NCBI GenBank assembly: GCA_032622095.1 | Contig: CP136062.1 | Coordinates: 32,798,918-32,862,917, forward strand | Direction of reading: 5' to 3' | DNA from: Siphonodentalium dalli | Taxonomy: Eukaryota; Mollusca; Scaphopoda; Gadilida; Siphonodentaliidae | Length of the DNA stretch: 64,000 nt | Translations under genes and position numbers: made by a program | Shown: positions 10,265 to 22,542 of the stretch, piece after piece | Position numbering within the stretch: the stretch's first letter is position 1 | How the letters are laid out: each line of letters opens with the position of its first letter | The notes under the pieces: model-generated | What the model saw: the letters and a program-made list of their open reading frames with translations, nothing else | Told to the model about the DNA's origin: nothing | The model's database searches: none

Positions 10265-12310
10265 GTTCTATAGAAATTCACAGGGGACCATCTAGATGAT
10301 GCCAAATGGGTCTACTATGAGTAGCTTTTTACGAGAAAGATAATGGTCGGGGTTAGAATTTTCTAAAGTGACGCCGTTGTTGTCAGGGGCAGAAAAGGGG
10401 GAGGGGCAGAAAAAAAATTGTCGCCGATTGCCACCAAACTTATATGTAATCATCCCCATAATATGAGGAATCTAATGGCGTGGTTTAAATATGGCAAAAG
10501 TCGCGCCGTTCGCGTCAGGGGTGCCCGGAAGGGGGGGGGGGGGGGGCAGATTTTTGTTCTGTCGCTGATTGCCACGAAACTTACATAATTATAATCATCC
10601 CCATGATATGAAGAATCCAACGGTGTGGTTTAAATATGTCAAAAGTGGCGTCGTTTGAGTCAGGGATGAACGGAAGGGGAGAGGGGCACCAAAATTAATA
10701 AAACTAATTTTAGCGCCGATTTCCACCAAATTGATATATATTCTTCTTCATGATACAAGGAATCTAATTGTGCTATTTACCAACGCCACATTGTTGTTTT
10801 TGGATGAGAGATTGGGAGGGGTGGGCACTAAATTTGATAATAAGTCGCCGATTGCCACCACACTTATACAAAATCATCCCCATGGTATGAGGAGTCTACC
10901 AAACTTATATATAAACATCCCCATAATATGAGGAATATAATGGCGTGGTTTAAATATGGCAAAAGTTGCGCCGTTCGCGTCAGGGGTGCCCGGAAGGGAG
11001 GGGGGGGGGGGGTGGGCAGATTTTTTTTCTGTCGCCGATTGCCACGAAACTTACATATAATCATCCCCATGATATGAAGAATCCAACGTTGTGGTTTAAA
11101 TATGTCAAAAGTGGCGTCGTTTGAGTCAGGGATGAACGGAAGGGGAGAGGGGCACCAAAATTAATAAAACTAATTTTAGCGCCGATTTCCACCAAATTGA
11201 TATATATTCTTTTTCGTGATACAAGGAATCTAATTGTGCGATTTAACAACGCCAAATTGTTGTTTTTGGATTGAGAGATTTGATAATAAGTCGCCGATTG
11301 CCACCACACTTATACAAAATCATCCCCATGGTATGAGGAGTCTAATGGTGTGGCTTTTATCTGTCAAATGTGGCCTCATTCGAGTCAGGGTTGCATTGAA
11401 AGGGACAGGGGCACAAAAATTGATGCACAATTTTTTTAGCGCCAATTTCCACCAAATTGATACACGTTCTTATCCATGATACGAGGAATCTAATCGTGAT
11501 TTAAAGACGCCATAGTGGTGCTGTTTGGATGAGAGATGGAGAGGGGAGGGATTGGCACCAAATTTGATAACAAAATTATTTAGTCGCCGATTATCCCCAA
11601 ATTTATAAACAATCATCTCCATGATATCAGGAGTGTAATCGTGTGGTTTAAGGATGTCAAAAGTGGGGCCATTCGAATCAGTGGTGTATAGAGATGAGAG
11701 GGACACAAAAAATTACATCTATATGTTTAGTGCCGATTTCCACCAGATTGATACATATTCTTCTCCGTGATACGAGGAATCTTATCGTGTGGTTTAGATA
11801 CACCAAATTGGTACCCTTTGGGTGAAAGATATGGGGACCTCAAATTACGAATTTGGATACTCGCCAATTTTCACCAATTTCATATATATGCATCTCTAAT
11901 CTCTAATGAGTCTTAGTGTGTGCAGCTTGAGTCCGAAATATGGACGGGGGGGGGGGGGGGGTCACAAAAACTGATACAAAAATCATGCTGTCTGTCTGTC
12001 TTTTTGTCTGTCTGTGTGCGTTCTATATATAACTCCACGCGGTACAATCGAGATGGCACAAGGCGTTCTAAGAGGGGTAACTTTTTATAAGGAAGATAAT
12101 GGTGCAGGTTAATATTTTGTAAAATGACGCTATTGGTGGGAGGTGAAATTAAAAAAATATGGTGAAATAGTTTTGTCGCTGATTTCCACCAAACGAATAC
12201 ATAATCACCTTCGCAATATGGCGTTGTTCGAGTCAGCGTTGCATCAACAATTGATTTAATAAACCAAATTCCACCAAATTCATACACGTTTTTCTCTAAT
12301 GATATACCAT
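10225..12310. repeat. Diverged tandem repeat field headed by TCTG microsatellites
   Basis: Two related arrays each begin with a (TCTG)n tract (10233-10264 and 11987-12016) and a TTCTATA segment. Between them are repeated modules of the type CGCCGATTGCCACCAAACTT, ATCATCCCCATNATATGAGG and TGGTTTAAATATGNCAAAAG. A longer duplication is visible: 10675-10900 and 11137-11345 are near-identical apart from an internal deletion. G-runs at 10531-10547, 10998-11012 and 11946-11961 lie in equivalent module positions. Short open frames across it are not genes. Confidence 0.8.
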
Positions 12311-13407
12311 GAATTAAATCACATTTGGTGTCGTTTGCGTCACGGATGCGAGCAGATATGCACTATCATTGATAAGATTGCTATTCGCCGATATCCACAT
12401 ATAATTTATATACAGTCACCAGGCCATCTCCATATCATTTTAAGTAGTTGGGTGTTCACATTTCACAATCCCGACATATGGTGACCCACATAAGTCACTT
12501 GAACAATTATATCTTCTTAACAGTCATATTTATATGGGAATAACAATCAAGGCATTCACACAATGAGCTAGCAAAAAGAGATAACTAGAAGAAGCATTAA
12601 ACGTATATTTATCATTCTATTGAAGAGATACATATATTCGTGCAAACTGAGAGAACTCGAACCGTCAGAGGATTGCATATATATAATGAACAAATTTAGT
12701 CTGTTCCATTCAATACAGTTTCCACAAAAAGTTACAATTTGTCAAGAGATATGGAAGGCCTGTTCAAGAATAGTGGTCACAGTGTGCAGTCAAATATAGT
12801 TTCTTCTGATATACAAGAAAATGCAGTTAGTAGCACAAGACTTTTCAGGATCCTACCAATACTGACATCTGACAAGGGTTTTAGAACAGACTCATCGACT
12901 GACATAAACAACTCAAACAGTCGCTCTGTGCCTGGCACATGTAGCTGATATATTAGCGCAGCAACATTTCGTTTAAACTAAGAATATTTAGCCAATATAT
13001 AGCACCATGAACAGAGGAGCACCTGGAAATTTCTTTGAAACATCTGTATCTTCATGGAGATATGATAGCCAGGTGTCCTCGAGTCTTAGTCCAACCCACT
13101 AGATTGATTGATACATCTCAATATGTAAAACCCAATTATCATCTTTTATCGAACTAATGTGTTTATGATGTTCATGTGTCATATCATAACGTCTAATGTA
13201 TACGCAGTTGTAAATAAATAAATACTTCATTATTGGTGGAACGGATTAATCGCGATAAACAGAATGACAATTGACAAGGTGAGCCACTACATATATTCCA
13301 TGACTGTAATAATCATGTTTTGTGCTGCTATTTGAATATACAATTTATGAGAAAATGTATAACACTTTAAGCAAGAGCATTCTCTATTCCCAACAAATAT
13401 CCACAGC
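12311..13407. other. No gene recognised
   Basis: AT-rich sequence. The small frame at 12739-12948 has no recognisable domain. It may be the body of the element whose terminus lies at 13408-13441, but I cannot show this. Confidence 0.4.
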
Positions 13408-13441
13408 ATACATTAACCTGGGCAACGCCGGGTAACCTTGC
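13408..13441 (+). mobile_element. Possible Helitron-like 3' terminus
   Basis: The segment CTGGGCAACGCCGGG followed by GTAACCTTGCTAGTT has a short GC hairpin followed about ten bases later by CTAG|T, the arrangement expected at Helitron 3' ends. The 5' TC end and any Rep/helicase ORF were not found, so this is only a terminal signature. Confidence 0.35.
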
Positions 13442-14226
13442 TAGTTAAGTGATACGTTCATACACTCACAGGTTGCACGACATTTCAGGGTATATTTTGC
13501 AGTCAGAAAACCAAATGGTGCCAGAATAGAATATGAACTGAAACATGCATATAATACAATGCACCCTACCACCGTTAATATTTGATTCAAGTCGAGGAAC
13601 CCACCCATCAAAGCTTAGAGTGATCAAATATCGATTTTATAAATCTATTATATTTCACGACCAATAATTTGGAGTGGCCCACTAAAAGTCGACGAGAAGA
13701 CGGTCTCGGACCAAATTGTGGATGAAGATGGATAACTTTAAAATCAGGCAAACTTTCGTTAAACAAAATGTTGATAAATAACAGGTTTTGAGCAATTTTA
13801 TACCATGGCCGACTGTAGTTAGCATTATTTTTGGGCAACAAATCGATTCTGATAACCAAAACCGCATTTCAAAATGTTATTGTTGTTGTTGAAATCTGAT
13901 GATATGGGGACCATCGAATCGGATTGAGTACCTTTAACAATTGCAAAACAACGATATTTTAATGTTGAAACCTTTTTTAGGTGTTTTGCAAAACTTTTAA
14001 TGATTCTATCTTTTCTAATATTCACTTTCTTGCTTTAATCGTCTTATTTGAAAGAGATAGTGTTGTTCGCTGTAAGTGTATATTTTCACATGTACCCCTC
14101 CGAATGCATTGAGTGCCTGTAACACAACGGTTGTGGCCATCGTACATATTATAAAACAAATACATGTGGCCAGGTTGATAATACGGAGAGATTATACATC
14201 TGCGGAATCAATACTGGATATGTTGG
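13442..14226. other. No gene recognised; fragment of a dispersed repeat at 13446-13560
   Basis: 13446-13560 resembles the left end of the Harbinger-like element at 22543 (shared TTGCACGACATTT and CAGAAAACCA segments). The rest is AT-rich. The 3' UTR of the minus-strand lectin exon would lie in the upper part. Confidence 0.4.
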
Positions 14227-14438
14227 CTACCCGGTAATTATTTCACAGATATAATGATAGTTAGCGGTACATGGGTCATCATCATAGTAGTACTCGGTAC
14301 CAAGCATGTCCACACAGTTATCTCCGGCCCCGCTATGCCCATGCCCAGAGTGCCAATTAACCCACATATGACTCCCGTCCGAGTGAAGCCAGCTCCCCTC
14401 GTGGCCGGCGTCACTGCCGTCTATCCAGTACCAGTGAC
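14227..14438 (-). CDS. Terminal exon of a C-type lectin domain protein
   Basis: Encodes the C-terminal half of a C-type lectin-like domain, a secreted or cell-surface fold that often binds carbohydrate. On the minus strand a polypyrimidine stretch ending TTGCAG precedes the exon at 14439, giving about 70 residues to a TAG at 14227. The reading contains GHWYWIDGSD, then EGSW, the loop segment VNWHSGHGHSGAGDNC, and ends HYICEIITG. The three cysteines (DNC, DPC and YICE) match the second-half disulphide pattern of the family. The sugar-contact positions usually read EPN or QPD and WND; here the loop reads HSG, and acidic DDD precedes the penultimate Cys, so calcium-dependent sugar binding cannot be assumed. 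Upstream exons (signal peptide and first half) would lie at higher coordinates and were not recognised. It could be a retained lone exon. Confidence 0.8.
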
Positions 14439-14540
14439 CTGCAACAGAGAATACAAGAAAACTAAGATGCATGCACCAGGTCGGCCGTGAACTATCTACC
14501 ATAGAATTGTTGTAGCTATCGATTATACATTTTGGAACAC

Positions 14541-14585
14541 CTGTCTGTATGTATGTGTGTATGCATGAATGTATGTGTGTATGTG
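14541..14585. repeat. Degenerate TGTATG microsatellite
   Basis: Alternating GTATG and GTGT units in the intron just upstream (minus-strand sense) of the lectin exon. Confidence 0.7.
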
Positions 14586-14619
14586 TTATAGACTCTAACA
14601 CTGCTCGACTGATCCGACT

Positions 14620-15185
14620 CGGATTTGGTATTTAACGTGTCAACTTGACCTCGCTCATAGGCATGTTTCTGGACCTTGACCGATCCGACTAAAAATTTGT
14701 GTGTAGGACTACTTCGATCCCGGGAGCAATATGGACGGGTCCAATTTCACGTGGGACCATGTTCTCGAACGTGCTGATGTAGGCATGTTTCTGGACTATT
14801 TGGACGGGTCAAATCTTGATCCCGACCTGACTTTGACATTCAAAAAGATCAATTCAAGGTCAAATCTGGTAAAACGGAAGTATTTCAACGAAATATAATA
14901 CCTACTGTTACTTTTGTCCCAGGAGTGTTTCGGGTGGGTCAAATTATGACCCTGACCTGATCTTGACATTCAAAATTGTCAATTCAAGGTCAAATCGGGT
15001 AAAGCCGGGCGGATTTCGACGGGTACTTTTGTCGTGACTTTTGTCCGGGGAGTGTTTTGGACGGATCAAATCGTGACCCGACATGACGTTCACCTTTAAA
15101 ATGGTCAATTCAAGTTTAAATCGCGCAATTCTCCGAAAATCAGAGGGGAACATCCCGGACGAAGTAGGGTCCACCAGCTACTATT
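14620..15185 (-). repeat. Dispersed repeat with ~130-bp internal tandem units
   Basis: Three diverged units of about 130 bp (near 14795, 14930 and 15060) share GGACGGGTCAAATC and GTCAATTCAAGGTCAAATC segments. The right end, read on the minus strand, is AGCTGGTGGACCCTACTTCG followed by TCCGGG and a TTCCCCTCTG segment. The same terminus occurs on the plus strand at 63937-64000, so this is the edge of a dispersed repeat family that I cannot classify. Confidence 0.7.
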
Positions 15186-16730
15186 ATATATTTCTAGATT
15201 TAGTTACAAACTAAATACCTGTATATTGTACAAAGAAATGTTTGACAAATATATCTGTATCAATATTACCATACGGGTCATTAAAATAGATACGACGAAA
15301 CAAATTTTGAAGGGTGCATGGTATCAGGTAAATTTTTATATTTCAAATGATGACAGGAATGCGGAAAGTTGAAGTACCTACGTAATACTGGCTATCCGAA
15401 TGAAGAGATATACATGTATATCAAAACCAAAATAGAAGATGACTGCTGGCGACAATGTTTTCCAAAAAAATTCAAAGCATTCGATAGCTCCCATCTAGTT
15501 GTCAGCCCGAAGATCAATATAAAGTGTGGTGACTATCAGATGAGGGATATGACTGTACAGTTGCTAAACAATTCAGTCACGCAAAAGAGGATCAAACAGT
15601 AAGATACCAAATTGCTGCCTGTGGTAATGTTTTTTAACGAAATTCGGAAAATTAAATTACTCTCCCCCTGGTTATCCAGAAGATCATTGTGGAATCTGGT
15701 GACGATCGGACAAGGGGTGTCGTCTGTAGGATCAACCAAATTATTTAGCCATAAAAATAGTAAAATTCAAGATCACCGCTGGCAGTGATGTCTTCACAAG
15801 GACAGCTTGAGAACAAAACATGGCTCACATCTAGCGGTGACCCAAACTATCCACATGAGAAAAAGTTTTCCAATAAAAGCTGGCTGCAGGGTGCGCCAAT
15901 TGATTCAAATTCGAAATTTAACAGGGTGTTCTGCTTGTGGCCATGTTTCCCCCGCAAATTTGATAGACTGATGGACAAAACCACGGAATCCGTTGAATCA
16001 ATATACATGTATACATGGATTAATGTATATACATTGTTATACACAGTACTGGTATATAAAGGTACTGAAAATAACAATATTACTAGTATACACAAAATAA
16101 ACCATATATCATGGCTATGGGTTCTAATATCCGAATATGACAGCTGATAACTTGGTGTGAATTGAAGAGTGGTGGTGTCTCACGCATATCTAACCCTCCA
16201 TGTTAGAAACATGCCATTAAATGTCATAAGTATAATCTAGCTTGAGGACAGAAGTTATCCATAAAAACCCCCCTTAATTCAACCAGGTCCTCGCGCGATG
16301 TATGGTCGATCACATGATGATCTAGGGGGGATTAGAATTGTTGTATAAAAACAGCACTGCATGTAAATATAAAATAAAATAGTGCTACATCTTATTACAG
16401 ATTATTGCCATATATAATCAGTGACTATACAGACAGTCTGACAAAATAAAGTTTCAGTGACACTCTATCCGAAGAGGGGAATAATTCCATCTGTTACAGT
16501 CAATGGAGCAATTATGAATCTGGAAAGGTGAAATTTCTAAGTAATACTAGATATCGACATGACGCGATAACATATAACGTAAATGCAATATGGCCGCTGG
16601 CGACCATTTTTTCCTATAAAATTAAAAAAATATTTGATAGCTCTCATCTGATAGATGAATATCAAGATAAATATGAAGTTTAGTGATGATTGGATGAGTG
16701 AAGTGGACTGTGCTAAACGGTTTAGTAATG
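15186..16730. other. No gene; contains copies of a ~150-bp GCTGGC-core repeat
   Basis: Around 15440-15600, 15757-15960 and 16590-16740 the sequence repeats the order ATGACTGCTGGC, CGATAGCTCCCATCT, AAGATCAATATAAAG and GATGAGGGATATG. The same family is denser at 26630-27010 and 55720-56640. Short open frames here follow the repeat and are not credible genes. Confidence 0.5.
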
Positions 16731-17010
16731 CTTAAAAAGATTTTTACCTTAATATTTTTATGTTCACTTTATAAACTTCACTGAGTCATCTTTGTCATGT
16801 ATTGAGTTTGATATCTTTTGTTAACAGTTTATAAATCATGTATGTCTCATGTTTTTATTTTAATTTATGTGTTTATTATCATTAAATAAAGTTGCATTCC
16901 TTAAAAAGATTCTTACCTCAATGTTTTTATGTTCACTTTATAAACTCCACTGAGTCATCTTTGTCATATATTGAATTTGATATCTTTTGTTAACAGTTTA
17001 TAAATTATGT
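16731..17010. repeat. 169-bp tandem duplication
   Basis: Copy one starts at 16731 and copy two at 16900 with CTTAAAAAGATT. They share ATGTTCACTTTATAAACT and GTTAACAGTTTATAAAT segments at high identity. AATAAA lies at the end of copy one (16885), so it may be a duplicated 3' end. Confidence 0.8.
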
Positions 17011-17740
17011 ATGTTTCGTGTTCGTTATTATATTATATACACTTTATAGTGTGTTTCAGAACGAAAACAAAATGAACAAAATCAACAAATTTGTAAATTT
17101 AAAAACAATTCAAACGTTGTTGTATTCCATGTCCCAGCCCGGACATATACACCAAATTTCAATAATATTCATTGAGAAACAACGGACCAAACGCCATATA
17201 ACACCCCGTATGCATCTTTTATTCCGAGTTGGCCTTTTATTCCGAGTTGGCACGCGCCATTGGAGCGAGTTAGCCCTGGGGCGAGTACGCCGATTCCGAC
17301 ACCTTTTCTATTTGCAGCAGGTTAAGTTTACGCGTAATTTAATTTACAAAGTTCCCCAATTGGTATCGTAAATAGAGCGACCTTATTTGACAGAGAATGC
17401 CTCTGTTATTGATTATAAAGTTGCTATACATTAAAAACGACAATTCACATGCTCGTTCAAGCGCAGTAGTCTATTTTCCCCATGTTAAAGGACATCCACA
17501 AATACTAAATAACGCTAACTTACTGCCGAATGTTTTACACGACAACTGTTAACATATTTGGGCTGAATTCATCTGACGCGGTATTATTCCTCAAAATAAA
17601 CAACAAAACCATCGTTACTTGGAAATGTAGTTTGGGCTAACATTTACATAAATCCTCCATATCATTATTCCGACACACACGTCAGATGAAAAACTCACAT
17701 GAAGTAACCGGCCAAATTGGCCGAAATAATGCGACGTAAA
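17011..17740. other. No gene recognised
   Basis: AT-rich sequence. A frame at 17018-17371 has no domain. A short local duplication TTATTCCGAGTTGGC occurs at about 17220-17250. Confidence 0.45.
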
Positions 17741-18577
17741 CTGAATGAGGTCGTATCCACAGCAGCACACAAAGTTTTAGTCATGGTTTATGAATTAATG
17801 AACAATAGAACTGTGCTGATTGGGATGAGACTATGTCAGACTTCGCATTTCAAGATACAACAAACTATAACATTCTAAAGGAGCGGGCGTCAAGGGATGT
17901 CAGGGGGTGTCATGGGTGTTTGTGGGTGTCAGGGGGTGTCAGGGGTGTCAATGGGTGTCAGGTTGGATATCTGGAGGTACCAGTTATAAAGTTCCAATCG
18001 AAGGGGTGACAATGGATTGGTCTGGTTCAAGTTGGTGACAATGGATTGGTCTGGTTCAATGGGTTGACAATGGATTGGTCTGGTTCAAGGGGGTGATAAT
18101 GGATTGGTCTAGTTCAAGGGGGTGACAATGGATTGGTCTGGTTCAATGGGGTGACACTGGATTGGTCTGGTTCAAGGGGTGACAATGGATTGGTCTGTTT
18201 CAAGGGTTTGACAATGGATGTTCAAGGAGGTGACAATAGATTTGTCTGGTTCAAGTGTTCAGTTGGAAATTTCTAGGTATACATCCCACATGCTGAGAAC
18301 CTCTACGCACGTTCCTGGGAGCAGTACATAAGGTTTCATTCACGGTTTATGAGTTTAATGATAAATAAAATGGGCGGATTTGGATGAGACTATATAAAAC
18401 TTCGCACTTCAAGATACAACAAACTATACTATAAAATTCTAAACGAACGGGCGGATTCTCTTCAACAATGCAATCCAGTAACTATGAACTACAAAAGAAA
18501 CACGAAGGCGACGTTAACTGGATGACGTAATATCACGATCAGCACACACTGTTTCATTCACTGTTTATGAGTTTGAT
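17741..18577. repeat. Diverged duplication around a ~29-bp minisatellite
   Basis: 17880-17965 is a short GGTGTCAGG-type repeat. 17996-18262 holds about nine copies of GGGGTGACAATGGATTGGTC followed by TGGTTCAA. Flanking these, 17745-17890 and 18310-18450 are diverged copies sharing GATGAGACTAT and TTCAAGATACAACAAACTAT, with a further partial copy near 18525-18577. Confidence 0.75.
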
Positions 18578-19701
18578 CAGGCGGGGGGGGGGGGGGGGGG
18601 GTCAGAAAAAAGTGACATGACAGTAGGCTGAAAAAACTGTTTTCCGGCTCTTGGGTACCCACTACCCCCTATTTTAAAGGAAAACATATGTTTTCCAATT
18701 GCATGCGGGGTACCCCCCCCCTGTTTTACTCAAAATATGTAGTCTCACACCATTTAAGCTTGATGGTCAGTATTACGGTTACCCTATTTCCGTTTCTGGT
18801 TCTTCTAAGTCATTCCAACATCGAGAAGAACCGCATGAAAAATGAATGAAACATAAATTTCAGTCTGAGAACAGATAAGAATCGTATAAAGCTGCACCCA
18901 GTGTTGTCCAGATCGTTTTTGTAAACTAATTGATGCATGACAGTATTGACTTGTAAACAAGTTATATGAACATTTGATCAAATTTCCACTGATTTTCAGT
19001 AATCACATGAGAACTGTATCAAACTAATAAAATATCAATTTTGGCAACCATTTATGCTAAATAATAATGGATCCACAAGATCTTATACCATCTCACACCA
19101 TGACTTCTAACAGATTTATCAGCATCCATATGGCTTTGATGTGAAATTTAATTGTGTGTCCATAAACAAACAATAAATACAACTAAATAAAACAAACAAA
19201 AATTAACACTGGATGTTGCTTTAAATAGGATTCAATAATTCCTAGCATGATGAGATTTCCATGTTTTTGCCTCTAATTATGTCTGTCTAATCAGGTATAA
19301 TGAGTAAATATTAATGCTATAAATGAATATCTTTTTTCATTTTATTTACATTAAAGATTATTCATGTGCTACATAACTGTCCATTTTCATCTGGAACCAG
19401 TAGCATTGGCACATGGCAATGTGATCAGATGTAAAAGGCGAATTCCTCAGAGTTGGTTCGTAATCTGGATTTTTGAGAAGCATCATGCCTATATCCACAC
19501 TAACTACCCCCCCCCCTAAGCACTGCCATACGCGTCATACACACCTTAACAATGATGCTGGACACTTTTAGGCAATTATATTGCAGAAATGTTGTAAGAG
19601 GATAAAATTGTGACCACTTGGAAAGAAGTGACTTTTTTGCGGCTGAACCACACACCTACCCCGGCCTACTGTATGGGAAAAAGTGAATGACCCCCCCCCT
19701 G
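18578..19701. mobile_element. hAT-like non-autonomous DNA transposon, copy 1
   Basis: Begins CAGGCGGGGG (a run of 19 G follows) and ends in CCCCCCCTG. The termini are imperfect inverted repeats, with GTCA and ACAGTAGGC in register near both ends. TTTGAT directly flanks both sides (18572-18577 and 19702-19707). The subterminal GGTAGGTGTGTGGTTCAGCC sequence is shared with the element at 26336-27519. No transposase frame is visible. Confidence 0.65.
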
Positions 19702-20125
19702 TTTGATGAGAAATAGAAAGGACCGGCTTATATGGAACTACGTCAAACATTGTACTTTTATGGACCATGAATGGCAGGAAACTCGATGAATGAACTATAC
19801 TAAATCTGTATATAGACCCCGAGCATGATTTTCGCACATGTGGCCGTCGAATATAATACGGACTATAATATGGCGCGTTTCATATCTTGTTGTCATTTGG
19901 TTTAAAGAATATTTATGTCCCTCCCTATATGTGGATATCCATTTATCACATAATTTGACCATAAAAGAAGTTTCATAATTATCGGTAATAGACACGTTTA
20001 ATATCAGCGCGTGCGATGACGTCACGGCGTTCTTCAAATAACTTGCGATCGCTGTAGTTTATGATTGTTGTTTTCGATGAATATTGCGCGTTGCTTCGGG
20101 TTTATTTGATCATGTGATAAAAGGT
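19702..20125. other. No feature recognised
   Basis: AT-rich sequence containing a GATGACGTCACG segment at 20014, without a credible ORF. Confidence 0.5.
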
Positions 20126-20272
20126 ATCTCAAACTCGTTATATTTTATACGTAATTTATCAACCTCGTCCACTAAATTCTATTTGAGCCTCGGTAAACCT
20201 CGGCTCAAATCGAATTTAGTGAACACGGTTGATAAATTCCGTATAAAATAGAAACTCATGTGAGATCCTCTA
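20126..20272. repeat. MITE-like palindrome
   Basis: Long imperfect inverted repeat. TTATACGTAATTTATCAACC and CTATTTGAGCCTCGG on the left pair with CCTCGGCTCAAATCG and GTTGATAAATTCCGTATAA on the right, around a short TAAA-containing loop. GGTATCTCAAACTCG pairs with the outer right flank. No ORF. Confidence 0.75.
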
Positions 20273-20344
20273 TATATACAATGACACAAGATATAATACA
20301 CGAAAGAAAGAAACCAAGTCCCTTTATATAGGCATGTAAAGCGT

Positions 20345-21715
20345 GCCGTCACTCGGATTCAATCGTGTATCTGAACAAGGTTATCACCATGTAATTTCTT
20401 CATTGGATGACCAGAAGGACGTGAGAAACCTGTTTTGTGACACAAGTAAAGCTTTTGATAAAATATTTGGCACGATGGTGTATTATCAAAATTAGAAACA
20501 TTTGGTATTTGTGAAAAATTACATAAAATTATGAACAATTACCTCTCATATAGAGAGCAAAGAGTAATTGTTGGATATTTACCACCTCTAGTCGGAAAAT
20601 AATCGCAGCCGGTGTACCTCAAGGCCATTCAAGGGTGAATATTAGGGCCTCTTATGTTTTTATCTACATAAAAGATATTGTTGAAAATATTGAGCGTAAC
20701 ATAAGACTTTTCGCAAATGATACAGACATTATATTTAGCGATCGTCGAAAACCCAATATTAGCTGCTGAATTGATGAATAACGACATAAATAACACAGTC
20801 AATTGGTCTAGTTGATGAATAACGACACAAATAACCCAGTCAAATGGTCAAGTTGATGATAACGACATGAACAGCACAGTCAAATGGTCTAATTTGTGAA
20901 AACGACACAAACAACCCAGTCAAATGGTCTAGTTGATGAAAACGACACAAACAACCCAGTCAAATGGTCTAGTTGATGAAAACGACACAAACAACACAGT
21001 CAAATGGTCTAGTTGATGAAAACGACACAAACAACCCAGTCAAATGGTCTAGTTGATGAAAACGACACAAACAACCCAGTCAAATGGTCTAGTTGATGAA
21101 AACGACACAAACAACACAGTCAAATGGTCTAGTTGATGAAAACGACACAAACAACACAGTCAAATGGTCTAGTTGATGAAAACGACACAAACAACACAGT
21201 CAAATGGTCTAGTTGATGAAAACGACACAAACAACACAGTCAAATGGTCTAGTTGATGAATAACGACGCAAACAACGCAGTCAAATGACCAGATTGATTA
21301 ATAACGACATTAATTACACAGTCAAATGGTCAAATTGATTAATAACGACATTAATAACATATTCAAATGACCTAATTGATGAATACTGACACAAACAACA
21401 TAGCCAAATTGCCTAATTCTTGGTTAGTGCAGTTCGACGAGTTGAACACCAAATCATTATTTTCACGAAAAAAATACTTCAATTAACGACATAATTTTAG
21501 AGATCCAAAATCATCAACACTATCAGATACTTTCAGTGAAGACGATAAGTGGTCACAACACATTGCAGATATCATCAGTCGACACTCTATAAGATTATCA
21601 CTTCTCCGTAGAAACAATTATATATAGACAGGAACACGCTCGAGAAAACTGATTTGATAGACGTATGTCCTATAATCGAGTACGCGTTTCCTTTTTCAGA
21701 ATTGTCGAAAGCAAT
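20345..21715 (+). pseudogene. Decayed non-LTR reverse transcriptase, split by a minisatellite
   Basis: In shifting frames the plus strand keeps the order of a CR1-like reverse transcriptase: FCDTSKAFDK near 20435 (block A), GICEKLHKIMNNYLS, AAGVPQG near 20610 (block B), YIKDIVENIE, then LFANDT near 20710 in place of FADD. After the repeat at 20773-21400 the post-catalytic region resumes: QFDELNTKS near 21430, DTFSEDDKWSQHIADIIS near 21530, then IEYAFPF near 21675. Multiple stops and frameshifts, and the D to N change in the catalytic motif, show it is dead. Its block-A and post-FADD pattern resembles the element at 46490 more than that at 2130, but it is clearly a separate family. Confidence 0.85.
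20773..21400. repeat. 40-bp minisatellite derived from reverse-transcriptase sequence
   Basis: About 15 units of TTGATGAAAACGACACAAAC followed by AACACAGTCAAATGGTCTAG. The outer units at both ends are the most diverged and the central units (20890-21260) are almost identical. The first unit still reads as the MNNDINNTVNW segment that follows the FADD motif in the relic, so the array arose by tandem expansion of coding sequence. The 40-bp period breaks the reading frame. Confidence 0.92.
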
Positions 21716-21779
21716 GCAAACTGATTCAATTTATCAAATTAGTAAAACATTTATCTGCGCCATATCTATTCACTGTATG

Positions 21780-22530
21780 TCCCACCCATGCTAGACTCCA
21801 CCCAGTCTTATAACACCAAAACAGACGATGTGATGGCCCCACCCAGGATAGGCTCCACCCAGTCCTATAACACCAGAGCAGACGAGGTGATGCCCCCACG
21901 CAGGACAGGCTCCACCCAGTCATAAAACATCAGAGCAGACGATGTGATGCCCCCACACAGGACAGGCTCCACCCAGTCATATAACATCAGAGCAGACGAT
22001 GTGATGCCCCCACCCAGGATAGGCTCCACCCAGTCATATAACATCAGAGCAGACGATGTGATGCCCCCACCCAGGATAGGCTCCACCCAGTCATATAACA
22101 TCAGAGCAGACGATGTGATGCCCCCACCCAGGATAGGCTCCACCCAGTCATATAACATCAGAGCAGACGATGTGATGCCCCCACACAGGACAGGCTCCAC
22201 CCAGTCATATAACACCAGAGCAGACGATGTGATGCCCCCACCCAGGATAGGCTCCACCCAGTCATATAACATCAGAGCAGACGATGTGATGCCCCCACCC
22301 AGGATAGGCTCCACCCAGTCATATAACATCAGAGCAGACGATGTGATGCCCCCACCCAGGATAGGCTCCACCCAGTCATATAACATCAGAGCAGACGATG
22401 TGATGCCCCCACCCAGGATAGGCTCCACCCAGTCATATAACACCAGAGCAGACGATGTGATGGCCCCACACAGGATAGACTCCACCCAGTCATATAACAT
22501 CAGAGCAGACGATGTGTTGGCCTCCACCTT
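21780..22530. repeat. 57-bp minisatellite, about 13 copies
   Basis: Unit GGCTCCACCCAGTCATATAA followed by CATCAGAGCAGACGATGTGA and TGCCCCCACCCAGGATA. Because 57 is a multiple of three and no frame contains a stop, both strands stay open (199 and 220 codons). Variant positions (CCC/ACA, ATA/ACA, ATC/ACC) show no codon-position bias obvious by eye, so I do not call a gene. Confidence 0.93.
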
Positions 22531-22542
22531 GGTACACCGTTA

